From Gordonia lacunae (GTDB taxonomy: Bacteria; Actinomycetota; Actinomycetes; Mycobacteriales; Mycobacteriaceae), in contig NZ_NGFO01000002.1 of assembly GCF_002149015.1 (NCBI RefSeq), forward strand, positions 228,143 through 292,142: DNA of 64,000 bases. The letters run 5' to 3'. Below the pieces are notes generated by a model. That model did no database searches, had not been told where the DNA came from, and saw only the letters and a program-made list of their open reading frames with translations. The position numbers and the translations under genes were made by a program. The stretch's first letter is position 1. Each line of letters opens with the position of its first letter. Below, one piece after another: positions 1 through 9,128 of the stretch.

Positions 1-559
1 ACTGCGTGTACTGCTGCGGGCTGCAGAATCCCATCACCCGCTCGACGCCGGCCCGGTTGTACCAGGAGCGATCGAAGAACACCATCTCACCACCGGCGGG
101 CAGGTGCTGGACGTAGCGCTGGAAGTACCACTCGGTTGCCTCGCGTTCACTGGGCTTCTCGAGTGCGATGGTGCGGGCACCGCGCGGGTTGAGATGTTCG
201 TTGAAGCGTTTGATGGTGCCGCCCTTGCCCGCGGCGTCGCGACCTTCGAAGACCAGCAGATGCCGCTGTCCGGTCTGCTTCGACCACTTCTGGAGCTTCA
301 GCAGCTCGATCTGCAGGCGTCGCTTCGTGACCTCGTACTCGCGGCGGCTCATCCGCTCCTCGTACGGGTAGTCCTCGCGCCAGGTGTCGACGACGTTCCG
401 CTCGGGCAGCGTGAGCAGGACCGGGTCGTCGTCATCGTCGTCGTTGACCGTGAAGTGGGTGGTGTCGTGGAGGTCGACGAGCTGCTGGAGCGCTTCGCGG
501 CCGTTCAGCACGCTGAAGTCGGGGCCGATCTGGGTGTCGGGACTGTGGAGGTCGGTCAC
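1..559 (-). CDS. ppk2: Polyphosphate kinase 2 (PPK2), C-terminus cut by window edge
   Basis: This gene encodes the first 186 residues of a PPK2-family polyphosphate kinase, which moves phosphate between polyphosphate and nucleotides in the cytoplasm. The Walker A motif GRDAAGKGG lies at about residues 106-114. The Walker B/lid signature [13 protein letters not shown] lies at about 161-173 and is followed by the family motif VMGFC. The N-terminal extension carries a run of six Asp near residue 40. The GTG start at 557-559 is chosen because the reading frame has no better start close by; a GGAG sits almost against it, so the start could be wrong. The rest of the gene runs off the left edge. Confidence 0.9.
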   Translation of the reverse strand, partial: MTDLHSPDTQIGPDFSVLNGREALQQLVDLHDTTHFTVNDDDDDDPVLLTLPERNVVDTWREDYPYEERMSRREYEVTKRRLQIELLKLQKWSKQTGQRHLLVFEGRDAAGKGGTIKRFNEHLNPRGARTIALEKPSEREATEWYFQRYVQHLPAGGEMVFFDRSWYNRAGVERVMGFCSPQQYTQ

Positions 560-658
560 TCCACAACGATAGGACGAAGGGACGAACGACGCCCGACGCT
601 CCGGTGAACGACCGTCGCGTCGGGCGTGTCCTGTCTCTCAGATGTCGTCTACTGCGGT

Positions 659-1180
659 TCAGTTCCGCAGGTCGATCGACCCGGAATGCAGGCAGGCCTT
701 GCCGGTACTGGTGTCGAACGCGGCTGCGAAACCACCGCTGCACCGGGCACCTTCGGGGCCGGCGTAGGCCTCGCCGCCCCAGCCACCGACCGCCACGGTG
801 GTGCCGCCCCGGCGTGCCTGGGCGACGGACAGCGCGCTCGGTCCGGTCGTGACGGAGTAGGCGTTGCCCCGGCTGTTGGCACCGGCGAGGGCCGTCGAAC
901 CCGGTTGCAGGTTGTACGCCGCAGCGTTGCCGCCGTTGTCCGACACCGAGATCGCGGTACCGCCGCCGCTGCGTTCATCGGCGGTCGCACGACTGCCGAG
1001 TCCGGCCTTCGCGCCGCATCCGCTCCGGCCCTCGACGCGCTCGACCTGATGACCATTCGACACCGAGCAGTGCGTCGACGCCGAGGAGACCCCTTCGCCC
1101 GACAGCCCGGCGAAACCGACACATCCGGCGAGCCCCGCCGCCAGGACCAGGCCGCGAACGGCAAACTTCTTGATTCTCAA
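659..1180 (-). CDS. Small secreted protein of unknown function
   Basis: The product is 173 residues with an N-terminal signal-like segment: Lys/Arg-rich start, then a hydrophobic stretch to about residue 26. The mature part is Gly/Ala/Ser-rich with two clear pairs of cysteines (one pair near HCSVSNGH and SGCGAK, one pair near RCSGGF and ACLH), which suggests disulfides outside the membrane. I start at the TTG at 1178-1180 because a strong GGAGG lies 9 bases upstream; an ATG inside that ribosome site is in another frame. It resembles small exported proteins of mycolata that I recall as a DUF6764-like family, but I am not certain. No function can be assigned. Confidence 0.7.
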   Translation of the reverse strand: MRIKKFAVRGLVLAAGLAGCVGFAGLSGEGVSSASTHCSVSNGHQVERVEGRSGCGAKAGLGSRATADERSGGGTAISVSDNGGNAAAYNLQPGSTALAGANSRGNAYSVTTGPSALSVAQARRGGTTVAVGGWGGEAYAGPEGARCSGGFAAAFDTSTGKACLHSGSIDLRN

Positions 1181-1289
1181 CTGCTTTGGCCTCCATAGCT
1201 CGGGCGCCCGGTAAGGAACGCCCTCAGCGTACAGGGGCCGGTGCCGCGGAGGAGACGATCGCCTCGTCACGTCCCGGTCACGATCGTCC

Positions 1290-1730
1290 TCAGGCCGCCG
1301 CGCGCTTCTCCACTTCGGCGGTCAGCCCCTTGCGGGCGGTGTCGACGGCCATCTTCTGCGCGCGCTTCACGATGAGTCCGGGCAGCTTGATCTTCAGCTC
1401 GACCGCGAGGTCGAACCGGACCCGGGCCCCCTTGTCGGTCTCGGTGACCGTGTACTTGCCGTGCTGCTCACTCAGCTGATTCGACTCGATGAGGTGCCAT
1501 TCGCACGAGTTGCCGGTCCACTCGTAGGTGCACGTCTGTTCGTCGGAGATGCCCGCCGCGGTGACGACCATCCGCACCTTCTCGGGCGTGCCGTCGTCAT
1601 AACTGGTCAGGATCTCGGCTTCCTTGTGCGGGCCCGACCACTCCGGCAGGGACTCGATGTCCATGAGCACTTCCATCACCACCGAGACCGGGGCGGCGAC
1701 GTCGAATTCGATGTTCGCTGAGACAGCCAT
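1290..1730 (-). CDS. SRPBCC (START-like) family protein
   Basis: This 146-residue protein has the pattern of the SRPBCC/polyketide cyclase-like fold. It opens with a strand of the type IEFDVAAPVSVVMEVLMD, then has an LPEWSG turn, and ends in a long amphipathic C-terminal helix (about residues 115-143) rich in Lys and Arg. Such proteins bind hydrophobic ligands in a cavity. The window holds a second relative at 43204-43662 with the same IDATPEQVW-type opening and W-S motif. The ligand is unknown and no neighbour indicates one. Confidence 0.85.
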   Translation of the reverse strand: MAVSANIEFDVAAPVSVVMEVLMDIESLPEWSGPHKEAEILTSYDDGTPEKVRMVVTAAGISDEQTCTYEWTGNSCEWHLIESNQLSEQHGKYTVTETDKGARVRFDLAVELKIKLPGLIVKRAQKMAVDTARKGLTAEVEKRAAA

Positions 1731-1820
1731 GCGCAGAACCTACCGCGCGCCCGCGAGGCCGATGCAACGAACCGTCGACGACGTGTCGACACGCGACGGA
1801 GTCGTCCGGGTCGACCTCGA

Positions 1821-2498
1821 TCAGTTCTCGCGGTCGACCAGGTTGACCGGCCACGCCTCGTCGGGGATGTCGCGCAGCGAGCAGGCCTGGTCGACCGCGG
1901 TGAACCAGCCACGGAAATGCATGATCTCGCCGATGACCGGGTTGCGGACGGTCGCGTCGCATCGGAAACGATCCCGTTTCTCGTCCCACCCCTCGATGTA
2001 CTTCATCTGAGCGGTGAACAGCCCCCGCATCCCGACCTTGGGGCCACGTCCGAGCCAGCGCATCGGCCCGCTCTCGAGCAGCAACTCGCCGGACCGCGTC
2101 ACCGACGGCTCGATGGGGTACAGGAACTCCGGGCCGTCGCCGAAGTAGTCGACCAGGCCCGTTCGTCCGGCGACCAGCAACGAGTTCAGCTTGCGGGGGC
2201 CGGTCGTGTACTGGAAGTTCCGCAACACCGCGAGCGACTCCCGCCCGAGCTCGTCGGAGTAGCAGTAGTACCCCTGGGTGAACGGCACCATCCGGCTCGT
2301 CTTCGAGGGCAGCGCGTTGCGCTTGGCGTAATGCCACAGCGCGGGCGGCGGCAACGCCGAGGAGATGTACACCGACTCGTAGATACCGCTACAGATCTGG
2401 GCGACACCGGATGTCGAGTCGATGCCGTAGCGCCATGCGACGTTGGGATGCAGACGGTCGAAGTCCGAACCCAGCGCATGCCGGAAGACCGGCGTCAT
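1821..2498 (-). CDS. DUF4166 domain protein
   Basis: The 225-residue product matches the DUF4166 pattern: an opening FRHALGSDFDRLHPNV, a central region with conserved Arg, Trp and Gly, and a closing FRGWFTAVDQA-type segment. DUF4166 occurs alone or fused to oxidoreductase domains; its role is not known to me. There is no signal peptide or membrane segment. It reads away from the TetR gene at 2633-3244 in the same direction, with 134 bases between them that contain an inverted repeat at 2567-2583, so the two may not share a transcript. Confidence 0.8.
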   Translation of the reverse strand: MTPVFRHALGSDFDRLHPNVAWRYGIDSTSGVAQICSGIYESVYISSALPPPALWHYAKRNALPSKTSRMVPFTQGYYCYSDELGRESLAVLRNFQYTTGPRKLNSLLVAGRTGLVDYFGDGPEFLYPIEPSVTRSGELLLESGPMRWLGRGPKVGMRGLFTAQMKYIEGWDEKRDRFRCDATVRNPVIGEIMHFRGWFTAVDQACSLRDIPDEAWPVNLVDREN

Positions 2499-2566
2499 GG
2501 CGTCATCCTCCCGAGTTCACCCAGCCATTCGAGCCGACGCCGACGATGAACAGGCGCAGGCCAGGC

Positions 2567-2583
2567 GTCACCGGCTCGGTGAC
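2567..2583. repeat. Inverted repeat between TetR and DUF4166 genes
   Basis: GTCACCG and CGGTGAC form 7-base arms around a 3-base loop. It could be a weak terminator for the TetR gene or an operator for the DUF4166 gene. No T-run follows on either strand. Confidence 0.4.
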
Positions 2584-2632
2584 GACATGGTGAACCTACT
2601 AACGGAGCACACGCGTGTCCAACGTCTCAGTC

Positions 2633-3244
2633 CTATCGGAGCCGATCGACCGCGGCGTCACACAGGCTCGCCAGTTCGGCGATGACGCGGTCGAGGGGTT
2701 CGACGCTGCGCCGCGTCTGGCACAGTCCGACCGCTCCCTCGACCGCCGCGATGACGAGGTTGGCCAGCGAGTCGGCACGGTCGCTGTCGACGCCGTCGAC
2801 CACCAGCCGTGCGGTGACCAGGTCGGCCCAGCGCTGCAGGATCTCGGCGGAGGCGTCCGCCACCGCGGGTTCGCTGCGACGGGCGAGTCCACCGGCGAGG
2901 ACCGGACACCCGAACTGGAAGTCGGTGTTGACCAGCAGACGTCGCCACACCCCGCCGATCTCGCGCACGGTGTCGGCCGGGGTCATCGTGGTCGGACGTC
3001 CGATGCGTTCGGCGATGAACTCGCCGGCGTAGCGGACCGCCTCGGTCATCAGCTGGGTCTTGCCGCCCGGGAAATGGTGGTAGATGGAACCGCGCGGCGC
3101 GGAACTCGCGGCGATCACGTCGCCGATGGACGTGGCCGCCACACCGTCGCGACCGATCAGGTCGGCCGCGTGCACGACCATGCGCTCACGTGGGCCCCGG
3201 TCGTCCGCACCGGTGATCACGGACTCGGCGGGATGTGACGCCAT
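2633..3244 (-). CDS. TetR/AcrR family transcriptional regulator
   Basis: This 203-residue regulator has the TetR helix-turn-helix near residues 20-65, with the recognition-helix signature SAPRGSIYHHFPGGK. The C-terminal part resembles the LmrA/YxaF-like subgroup (segments such as GCPVLAGGLA). The ATG at 3242-3244 is chosen because the upstream extension is Cys-rich and unlike the family. The gene is divergent from the thioesterase at 3392. The 147-base gap holds a perfect inverted repeat at 3373-3388 built on TATGCA, and another TATGCA at 3345-3350, so it probably represses itself and the thioesterase. Confidence 0.9.
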   Translation of the reverse strand: MASHPAESVITGADDRGPRERMVVHAADLIGRDGVAATSIGDVIAASSAPRGSIYHHFPGGKTQLMTEAVRYAGEFIAERIGRPTTMTPADTVREIGGVWRRLLVNTDFQFGCPVLAGGLARRSEPAVADASAEILQRWADLVTARLVVDGVDSDRADSLANLVIAAVEGAVGLCQTRRSVEPLDRVIAELASLCDAAVDRLR

Positions 3245-3372
3245 GCAGCAACAACTCCTATGCCGACCCTCATATCTCTGATGTCCTGCGCCAGCATACA
3301 GAGCATCCGCCGAGGTCATCGGCGCCGAACGAAATCACCCGCAGTATGCACACCTTCATAATTGTTGCGAAG

Positions 3373-3388
3373 TATGCAAGCATGCATA
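3373..3388. promoter_or_regulatory. Candidate TetR operator (TATGCA-N4-TGCATA)
   Basis: A perfect 6-base inverted repeat with a 4-base spacer sits just before the thioesterase start in the gap between two divergent genes. A further TATGCA half-site lies at 3345-3350. The binding protein is inferred from position to be the neighbouring TetR protein. Confidence 0.55.
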
Positions 3389-3391
3389 GTC

Positions 3392-3853
3392 ATGACGACC
3401 ACCGACGCCCCGACCGACCCCACCGCCATGTCCGGACTCGAACTACTGCGCGCCTGGCAGGCCGACGGCGCAGGCTCCGACCGTCCGAGCATCGGCCGCC
3501 TCCTGGGCATGGTTCCCAAACAGATCGACGAGGGCGCGGTCACCTTCGCCGTGACCCCGCAGCCGGACTTCGCCAACCCCCTCGGCACCGTTCACGGCGG
3601 CATCTGCGCCACGCTGCTGGACTCGGTGATGGGGTGTGCCGTGCACACCACACTGCCCGCCGGCGTCGGCTACACGACGCTCGAGCTGAAGGTGAACTAC
3701 ATCCGCTCGGTCGCCGTCGACGCCGGAGAGCTGACCGGCGTGGGCACCGTCATCCACGCCGGCCGCACCACCGCGACCGCCGAGGGCAAGGTGTTCTCCG
3801 CCGACGGCAAGCTCGTGGCACACGGAACCACCACCTGCATCGTGTTCCGGTAG
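3392..3853 (+). CDS. PaaI-type hotdog-fold thioesterase
   Basis: The 153-residue protein is a PaaI/YbgC-like hotdog thioesterase that hydrolyses acyl- or aryl-CoA esters. The motif NPLGTVHGGICATLLD carries the HGG loop with the Asp/Glu-type catalytic region of the family, and LELKVNYIRS and ADGKLVAHGTTT are typical core strands. The ATG at 3392 is taken rather than upstream ATGs at 3362 or 3374, because those lie inside the inverted repeat region and add residues foreign to the family. It is probably controlled by the divergent TetR gene. The substrate is unknown. Confidence 0.88.
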   Translation: MTTTDAPTDPTAMSGLELLRAWQADGAGSDRPSIGRLLGMVPKQIDEGAVTFAVTPQPDFANPLGTVHGGICATLLDSVMGCAVHTTLPAGVGYTTLELKVNYIRSVAVDAGELTGVGTVIHAGRTTATAEGKVFSADGKLVAHGTTTCIVFR

Positions 3854-3871
3854 CCGGATCTACGTCCGGCT
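3852..3871. terminator. Short hairpin between convergent genes
   Basis: AGCCGGA and TCCGGCT form a perfect 7-base stem with a 6-base loop. It overlaps the thioesterase stop and lies next to the ureF stop at 3875, so it could end both transcripts. There is no long T-run, as is common in actinobacteria. Confidence 0.5.
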
Positions 3872-3874
3872 GCC

Positions 3875-4621
3875 TCAGCTCGCGAAGAGCCGAGGCGACA
3901 TCTGTGCATGTCGCATGCCGAACAACTCGAGCGCGAAGCTGCTGGAGCTCAGGGCGTCGAGCGGAGTCCGCTCGACGTCCGCGGCAAGGTCGACGAGAGC
4001 GGGGGTCGCCGCGACCAGTGTCCGTTGTGCGCCCAGCGAACCGAGTCTGCCGAGACGTACGCACGCGCTGAGCGCGGACGCCATCGACGAACGCAGCGTC
4101 CCCAGGGTCGCGGTGCGCCGGTCGACCCCGAGTCCCGCCTGGACCACGGCTTCGACGACGGCCAGATTGCCGGGTGCCCTCGCCGACGACACCGCGCGAA
4201 GGTAATCCGCGCGAGCACAGTCCGGCACTTCGCAGTTCATCCCGACCCGACCTGCAGTGTCGGCGAGCTGACGCCCCGGCTTGAGCGACGCGTCTCGCGC
4301 GTTCTCCGAGGTCTTGTAGCTGAGCAACTCCCGATCGAGGGCCCTGAGCACCTCGAGATCGTCGCTCGCCCACGCGTGGACGCCGACGACCGCATCGAGT
4401 GTTGCGACCGACGTCGCCACGTAATCTACGACGAGCTCGACGATCAGATCCGGCCCGGCGTCGGGAAACGCACGTAGCCAGCTCTCGATGCCGTTGCTGT
4501 GGACCAGACGGCCCGCCGGAAAAGCGCTGTCGTGCAGGTTCAGCCAGCCGACGATCGCCGCAGAGGAGTCGATCGCGGTCCGGCCATTCGCGCAGCAACT
4601 GGCGGCGGGCCGATCACCCAT
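3875..4621 (-). CDS. ureF: Urease accessory protein UreF
   Basis: UreF forms a complex with UreD and UreG that delivers nickel to apo-urease and gates GTP hydrolysis. The 248-residue product has the family marks: LNLHDSAFPAGRLVHSNGIESW near the N-terminus, a Lys-Thr-Ser / ARDASLKPGRQL helix region, and a C-terminal FALELFGMRHAQMSPRLFAS tail (SPRLF-type ending). It starts at the ATG at 4619-4621, which overlaps the last 8 bases of ureE. It is the last gene of the urease operon. Confidence 0.93.
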   Translation of the reverse strand: MGDRPAASCCANGRTAIDSSAAIVGWLNLHDSAFPAGRLVHSNGIESWLRAFPDAGPDLIVELVVDYVATSVATLDAVVGVHAWASDDLEVLRALDRELLSYKTSENARDASLKPGRQLADTAGRVGMNCEVPDCARADYLRAVSSARAPGNLAVVEAVVQAGLGVDRRTATLGTLRSSMASALSACVRLGRLGSLGAQRTLVAATPALVDLAADVERTPLDALSSSSFALELFGMRHAQMSPRLFAS

Positions 4622-5135
4622 GGTGGTGATGATGGTGATGATCTGCCGACGTGTTCGACCATCCGTGTGCGGCGAGCGGGACGTCGACCACCTCACCGTG
4701 GAGTCGCAGTGCGGCGAGGGTGTCCTGCGCGGTCGTCGCGCTCGTCATCAGCGGCGTCGTCACCCGGCGCGCCGAGACATCCAGCGGGGCATGCTGGTTG
4801 CCCAGGAGATAACCCAGCAACAGCATTCGCCGCGCACCATCGGGTCCGCCATTGGCATCGAAGTCGACGACGATGGCGGGCTCGGCAGCACGACGTACCA
4901 CGGTGATGGTCTCGCCGTCGTCGGCCAGGACCGCACCCTCGTCGAGAAATGAACCTCGTGGGAGGCGGAGCCGCACCGTCGACCCCGAGGCCGTCATGAG
5001 CATCTGTCGATGCTTACGCGCGTCCCCCCAACCGATCTCGACGAGGTCGACTCGACGTCCGAGGAACTCCTCATCGCATTCATGTCCCAGGAGGTGGGTC
5101 ACTTCCAGTGCCGGCTCGATGGATTCGGTGGTCAT
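4614..5135 (-). CDS. ureE: Urease accessory protein UreE with poly-His tail
   Basis: UreE is the nickel metallochaperone that hands Ni(II) to UreG. This copy has 173 residues. The N-terminal peptide-binding-like domain contains LRLPRGSFLDEGAVLADD. The C-terminal domain contains the LLGYLLGNQHAPL motif, equivalent to the GNRH-type metal site. The protein ends in seven consecutive His followed by Gly, a classic nickel-storage tail. The codons for this tail overlap the start of ureF. It follows ureD with a 12-base gap. Confidence 0.93.
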   Translation of the reverse strand: MTTESIEPALEVTHLLGHECDEEFLGRRVDLVEIGWGDARKHRQMLMTASGSTVRLRLPRGSFLDEGAVLADDGETITVVRRAAEPAIVVDFDANGGPDGARRMLLLGYLLGNQHAPLDVSARRVTTPLMTSATTAQDTLAALRLHGEVVDVPLAAHGWSNTSADHHHHHHHG

Positions 5136-5147
5136 GGGATGTTCCTC

Positions 5148-5990
5148 TCAGATCAGTCGCCTGGGGGGCGGTGCCAGGATCAACAGTTCGGACCGGATTG
5201 CTGCCAGACACTCGGCGAGCGCCTCATGCATCGCGGGTGCCCTCGTACCGAGCACGCGCACGATCAGCCCACTCTCGGCCTGCAGTGCGCTGATACCGCT
5301 GACGACATCCAACGCATCGAGGGCCGATCGCAGTGCATTCTGTAACGCACCGGTGCTTCTCGTGGGAGCTACCACCAGCAACGTGGCGCAGTAATCCGCG
5401 CCGATCAGCCGCCCCGGCAGCGAACCGGCGCCGTCGACCCGTCCTTCATGTCGACGGAACCGAAGCGCGTCCCGCGCGACGACCTCACCGTCGACCCGCA
5501 CCGTGGTCCGGCAGACGAGAGACCTGTATCGGAACCGCTCCCCACGGCCGATCCGCCCGGAAGCGAGCATCTCCCATCCGACGAAGAGCCCCGAACCCCG
5601 GACGTCGATCTCGGTGTCCTGAGCGAACCGGGAGTCGGCCTGCGGAATGATCTCGCGTGGCACGAACTCGACCACCGATCGATCCGCGACCCGGATCCGC
5701 TGGTGGTGGGTTGCCCCCGGTCCGTCGTGACCGTCGAACACCTGGGTCGCCGCCTGGGTCGTGAACAGGAGATGGCTGCCGGGGCCGGCGGCCACAGTCG
5801 TGTACAACGAGTCGTCGGCGAAGATCCCGCCGGACGGATTCTGTACGCACAGATAGGCGATCCGCGGGTCGACATCGACACACAGCGGTGTGGTGACCCG
5901 TTGCGGGTAGGCCTGCCGCAGATGCCGTACCCGTGTCCCGCCGCGAACATCCGCGACCACATCGACATCGAGGACCCCCGGCTCGATCAT
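5148..5990 (-). CDS. ureD: Urease accessory protein UreD (UreH)
   Basis: UreD is the scaffold that binds apo-urease and recruits UreF and UreG. The 280-residue product carries the family signatures: [15 protein letters not shown] near residue 30, PSGGIFADD, and the highly conserved [12 protein letters not shown]. Further on, [16 protein letters not shown] and the GERFRYRS segment match the family. Its ATG overlaps the ureG stop (ATGA), so the two are translationally coupled. Length is normal for the family. Confidence 0.93.
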   Translation of the reverse strand: MIEPGVLDVDVVADVRGGTRVRHLRQAYPQRVTTPLCVDVDPRIAYLCVQNPSGGIFADDSLYTTVAAGPGSHLLFTTQAATQVFDGHDGPGATHHQRIRVADRSVVEFVPREIIPQADSRFAQDTEIDVRGSGLFVGWEMLASGRIGRGERFRYRSLVCRTTVRVDGEVVARDALRFRRHEGRVDGAGSLPGRLIGADYCATLLVVAPTRSTGALQNALRSALDALDVVSGISALQAESGLIVRVLGTRAPAMHEALAECLAAIRSELLILAPPPRRLI

Positions 5991-6613
5991 GCCCTCGGTG
6001 GCGTGGGAAGCATTGCTCCCCTGACTATCTCGTCGGCGATCTCGGCGATCCCCACCTGATGCCGTAGGTCGGTGAACAGTGTGGGTTTACTGGGCCTGGC
6101 AACCGAACAGTCGTGCCGCATGCGGTCCAGGTCGGCTCCGACCATCTCGGCGAGATCGATCTTGTTGACCAGGAGCAGGTCAGCCTGCAGAAGGCCGATA
6201 CCCTGCTTCCGCGGGATGTCGTCGCCGGCGGCTGTGTCGATGACGAAGATCCAATAGTCGACGAGGTCACTGCTGAACGTGGCAGCGAGGTTGTCTCCGC
6301 CGGACTCGATCAGCACCGCGTCGAGGCCTGGGTACGCAGCCGCCAGATCATCCACGGCGGCCAGATTGACCGAAGGGTCCTCGCGGATCGCGGTGTGCGG
6401 GCACGCGCCGGTCTCGACGGCTCTGACCCGCGCGGGGTCGATGACGCCGCTGCGTCGTACGCGCTGGGCGTCCTCGTCGGTCACCAGGTCGTTGGTGATC
6501 ACTGCGAGATCGACTCCGCGCTCGGCGAGGACGGGAACCAATGACTCGACCAGCCTGGTCTTGCCAGAGCCGACCGGTCCGCCGATTCCGATACGGATCG
6601 GATCCGAACTCAT
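5987..6613 (-). CDS. ureG: Urease accessory GTPase UreG
   Basis: UreG is the SIMIBI-class GTPase that binds nickel and uses GTP to drive urease activation. The 208-residue protein shows the P-loop [13 protein letters not shown] at residues 9-21, the metal-binding CPH motif at 71-73 ([15 protein letters not shown]), the [12 protein letters not shown] switch region and the [13 protein letters not shown] base-recognition motif. It sits 9 bases after ureC. Placement of ureG directly after ureC, ahead of ureD, ureE and ureF, differs from the usual ureEFGD order. Confidence 0.95.
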   Translation of the reverse strand: MSSDPIRIGIGGPVGSGKTRLVESLVPVLAERGVDLAVITNDLVTDEDAQRVRRSGVIDPARVRAVETGACPHTAIREDPSVNLAAVDDLAAAYPGLDAVLIESGGDNLAATFSSDLVDYWIFVIDTAAGDDIPRKQGIGLLQADLLLVNKIDLAEMVGADLDRMRHDCSVARPSKPTLFTDLRHQVGIAEIADEIVRGAMLPTPPRA

Positions 6614-6622
6614 GCTCTCCTC

Positions 6623-8335
6623 CTATTTGAGCGTGTACCGACGTCCGAGCGGAACGCTCGACATCGGTGTGCTCGTGCAGATCTCCCCGTTCACCACCAC
6701 CCGGTAGGTGTCGGGTTCGATGGAGATCTCGGGCAGATGGTCGTTGTGGACGAAGTCCGCCTTGGTCAAGGCCCTCGACCCCGTGCAGCCGATCAGGGGG
6801 GTGTCGAGGCCCAGTCGCTCCCCGAGGCCCGAGTCGATGGCCGCGCGTGCGACGAAGTTGACCGACACGTCGGCCGGCGACTTGCCGAAGGCCGCCCACT
6901 GCGGGCGATACTTCAGCGGTTCGCAGGTCATGAGCGAGGCGTTTGACTCGCCCATCACCGACCACGCCGGGAAGCCGCCTTTGAACACCACTTCTGGACG
7001 TATACCGAAGAACTTCGGCTCCCACAGCACGACGTCGGCAAGCTTGCCGGGCTCCAACGATCCGACCTCGTGATCGATGCCGAACATCTTCGCCGGATTC
7101 AATGTCAGCTTGGCGACGTACCGCAATATGCGCTGATTGTCCGCGCCGGTGCCGACGTCGTCCGGCAACGGCCCGCGGGTGGCACGCATGTGCGAGGCGA
7201 GTTGCCATGTACGGGCGATGGTTTCGCCGATGCGGCCCATCCCCTGCGAATCCGAGCCGATCGCGGAGATCGCGCCCAGATCGTGCAGGACGTCCTCGGC
7301 GGCGATCGTTTCACGCCGGATACGCGACTCGGCGAAAGCCACGTCCTCCGGTATCCGCGCATTGAGGTGATGGCACACCATGACCATGTCGAGATGCTCG
7401 TCGAAGGTGTTGATCGTGTACGGGTTGGTCGGATTCGTGGACGACGGAAGGCAATTCGACTCACCCACGACTCGCATGATGTCCGGGGCGTGCCCACCGC
7501 CCGCGCCTTCGGCGTGGTAGGTGTGGATCGTGCGGCCACCGATTGCGCGCATGGTGTCCTCATAGAAGCCCGACTCGTTCAGGGTGTCACTGTGGATCTG
7601 TACCTGTAGGTCGAGTTCGTCGCCCGCGTCGAGCGAGGCGCGGATCGATGCCGGCGTCGCCCCCCAGTCCTCGTGGATCTTGTATCCGATCGCACCGGCG
7701 AGTCCCTGCTCGATCAACGGTGCCGTGGATGCGGCGCTTCCGTTCGCGATGAAACCGAAGTTCATCGGGAACGCCTCTGCTGCCCGAAGCATCCTGGCCA
7801 GATTGTGTGGCCCCGAGGTGGTGATCCCCACCGTGACCGGACCCAGGCCGCCGCCGACCATGGTGGTGATACCGCTCGAGATGGCTTCCTCGACCAGGCC
7901 GGCGCTGTCGAAGTGCACGTGGACGTCGATGGCACCCGCAGTCGCGATCATGCCCTCACCCGAACGGATGTCGGTGCCTGCGCCGATCACCAGCGCCGGA
8001 TCGACCCCGTCCATGGTAGCGGGGTTGCCGGACTTGCCGACGCCGGCAATGCGCCCGTCCTTGATCCCGATGTCGGCCTTACGAATTCCCAGCACGGCAT
8101 CGATGATGAGGACGTTGGTGATCACGAAGTCCAGTGCGCCTTCGGCATTCGTGATCGCGTTGTGCACCGCCATGCCCTCGCGCATGGTCTTGCCGCCGCC
8201 GAACACCGACTCGTCGCCGTAGACGGTGGCGTCGAACTCCACCCGCGCCAGGAGTTCGGTGTCGGCCAGACGAACCCTGTCGCCCGTTGTCGGCCCGAAC
8301 AGTTCCGCGTAGTGCTTACGCGTCAGTCTCTGCAC
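6623..8335 (-). CDS. ureC: Urease alpha subunit
   Basis: UreC is the catalytic subunit that hydrolyses urea to ammonia and carbamate at a di-nickel site. With the GTG start at 8333-8335 it has 570 residues, the normal size. Visible metal and catalytic residues are His139 and His141 (DVHVHF), the carbamylated Lys219 in GYKIHEDWG with His221, His248, His274, the mobile-flap CHHLN at 321-325 and Asp362 in [10 protein letters not shown]. The GTG is favoured because AGGAGGGG lies 7 bases upstream and because the protein then starts like other UreC proteins. The gene overlaps ureAB by 20 bases. Confidence 0.97.
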   Translation of the reverse strand: MQRLTRKHYAELFGPTTGDRVRLADTELLARVEFDATVYGDESVFGGGKTMREGMAVHNAITNAEGALDFVITNVLIIDAVLGIRKADIGIKDGRIAGVGKSGNPATMDGVDPALVIGAGTDIRSGEGMIATAGAIDVHVHFDSAGLVEEAISSGITTMVGGGLGPVTVGITTSGPHNLARMLRAAEAFPMNFGFIANGSAASTAPLIEQGLAGAIGYKIHEDWGATPASIRASLDAGDELDLQVQIHSDTLNESGFYEDTMRAIGGRTIHTYHAEGAGGGHAPDIMRVVGESNCLPSSTNPTNPYTINTFDEHLDMVMVCHHLNARIPEDVAFAESRIRRETIAAEDVLHDLGAISAIGSDSQGMGRIGETIARTWQLASHMRATRGPLPDDVGTGADNQRILRYVAKLTLNPAKMFGIDHEVGSLEPGKLADVVLWEPKFFGIRPEVVFKGGFPAWSVMGESNASLMTCEPLKYRPQWAAFGKSPADVSVNFVARAAIDSGLGERLGLDTPLIGCTGSRALTKADFVHNDHLPEISIEPDTYRVVVNGEICTSTPMSSVPLGRRYTLK

Positions 8336-9086
8336 CGTCGTCCCCTCCTGAAGTGTTCTTCCCGGATACGTCTCCCGCGGACGTGTCCAAGAATCCCGCC
8401 GAGCGCAGGTCGCGAAACGTCGCGGCGGGCAGCGCAATATCGGTTGGACCGTTGGTCATGCCGTTGAGGCCGGTGATGACGCGCTCGCCACCGAAGGCGA
8501 CGAGTTCGACATCGTGCTCGGCCCCCGGCTCGAATCGGACAGCGGTACCCGACGGGATGTCCAGACGCATGCCGAATGCCTCCCGTCGATCGAACAGCAG
8601 CGCCCGGTTGGCCTCGAAGAAGTGGAAGTGGGAACCGACCTGGACAGGTCGATCACCGGTGTTGACCACCGTGATCGCCGCGGTGTCCCGCCCGTCGTTG
8701 ATCACGACGTCTTCGTCAGCGAGCAGATACTCCCCGGGCGTGTGCTCGTCACCGGCCAATCGCGTTGGCGCGGTGTCAGTTCCCGGCCGGATGGGGTCGT
8801 GAACGGTGACGAGTTTCTGGCCGTCGTCGAAGAATCCCTCCACCTGCACCGACCCCAGAAGCTCTGCGACCCCCGGGGCCACGTCGTCATCGGTCAGGAG
8901 CGACGCACCGAGTGCCGCCGCCTCCGCGACGCTGGCCCCCCCACGGGCGGCTTCGGCCACCTCGTCGGCGATGAGAGCACGCGCTTCCGGATAGGTCAGT
9001 CGCAGTCCGCGGGACCGGCGTCTGCGCGAGAGCTCAGCTGCGAGGAAAAGCAGCAGCCGGTCCTCGTCCTTCGGTGTGAGATGCAC
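8316..9086 (-). CDS. ureAB: Urease gamma-beta fusion subunit
   Basis: This 256-residue protein joins urease gamma (residues 1 to about 100, starting [18 protein letters not shown]) and beta (about 120-230, with [31 protein letters not shown] and [17 protein letters not shown]) in one chain. Fusion of these small subunits is known in some bacteria, while mycobacteria usually keep ureA and ureB apart. A short acidic Gly/Ser tail follows the beta domain. It starts with GTG at 9084-9086, preceded by GAGAGGG. It lies 42 bases after the urtA-like gene and overlaps ureC. Confidence 0.95.
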   Translation of the reverse strand: MHLTPKDEDRLLLFLAAELSRRRRSRGLRLTYPEARALIADEVAEAARGGASVAEAAALGASLLTDDDVAPGVAELLGSVQVEGFFDDGQKLVTVHDPIRPGTDTAPTRLAGDEHTPGEYLLADEDVVINDGRDTAAITVVNTGDRPVQVGSHFHFFEANRALLFDRREAFGMRLDIPSGTAVRFEPGAEHDVELVAFGGERVITGLNGMTNGPTDIALPAATFRDLRSAGFLDTSAGDVSGKNTSGGDDGAETDA

Positions 9087-9128
9087 GGGTGTTCCCTCTC
9101 AGATGGCCGACACGTCGGGGTTCGCAGG

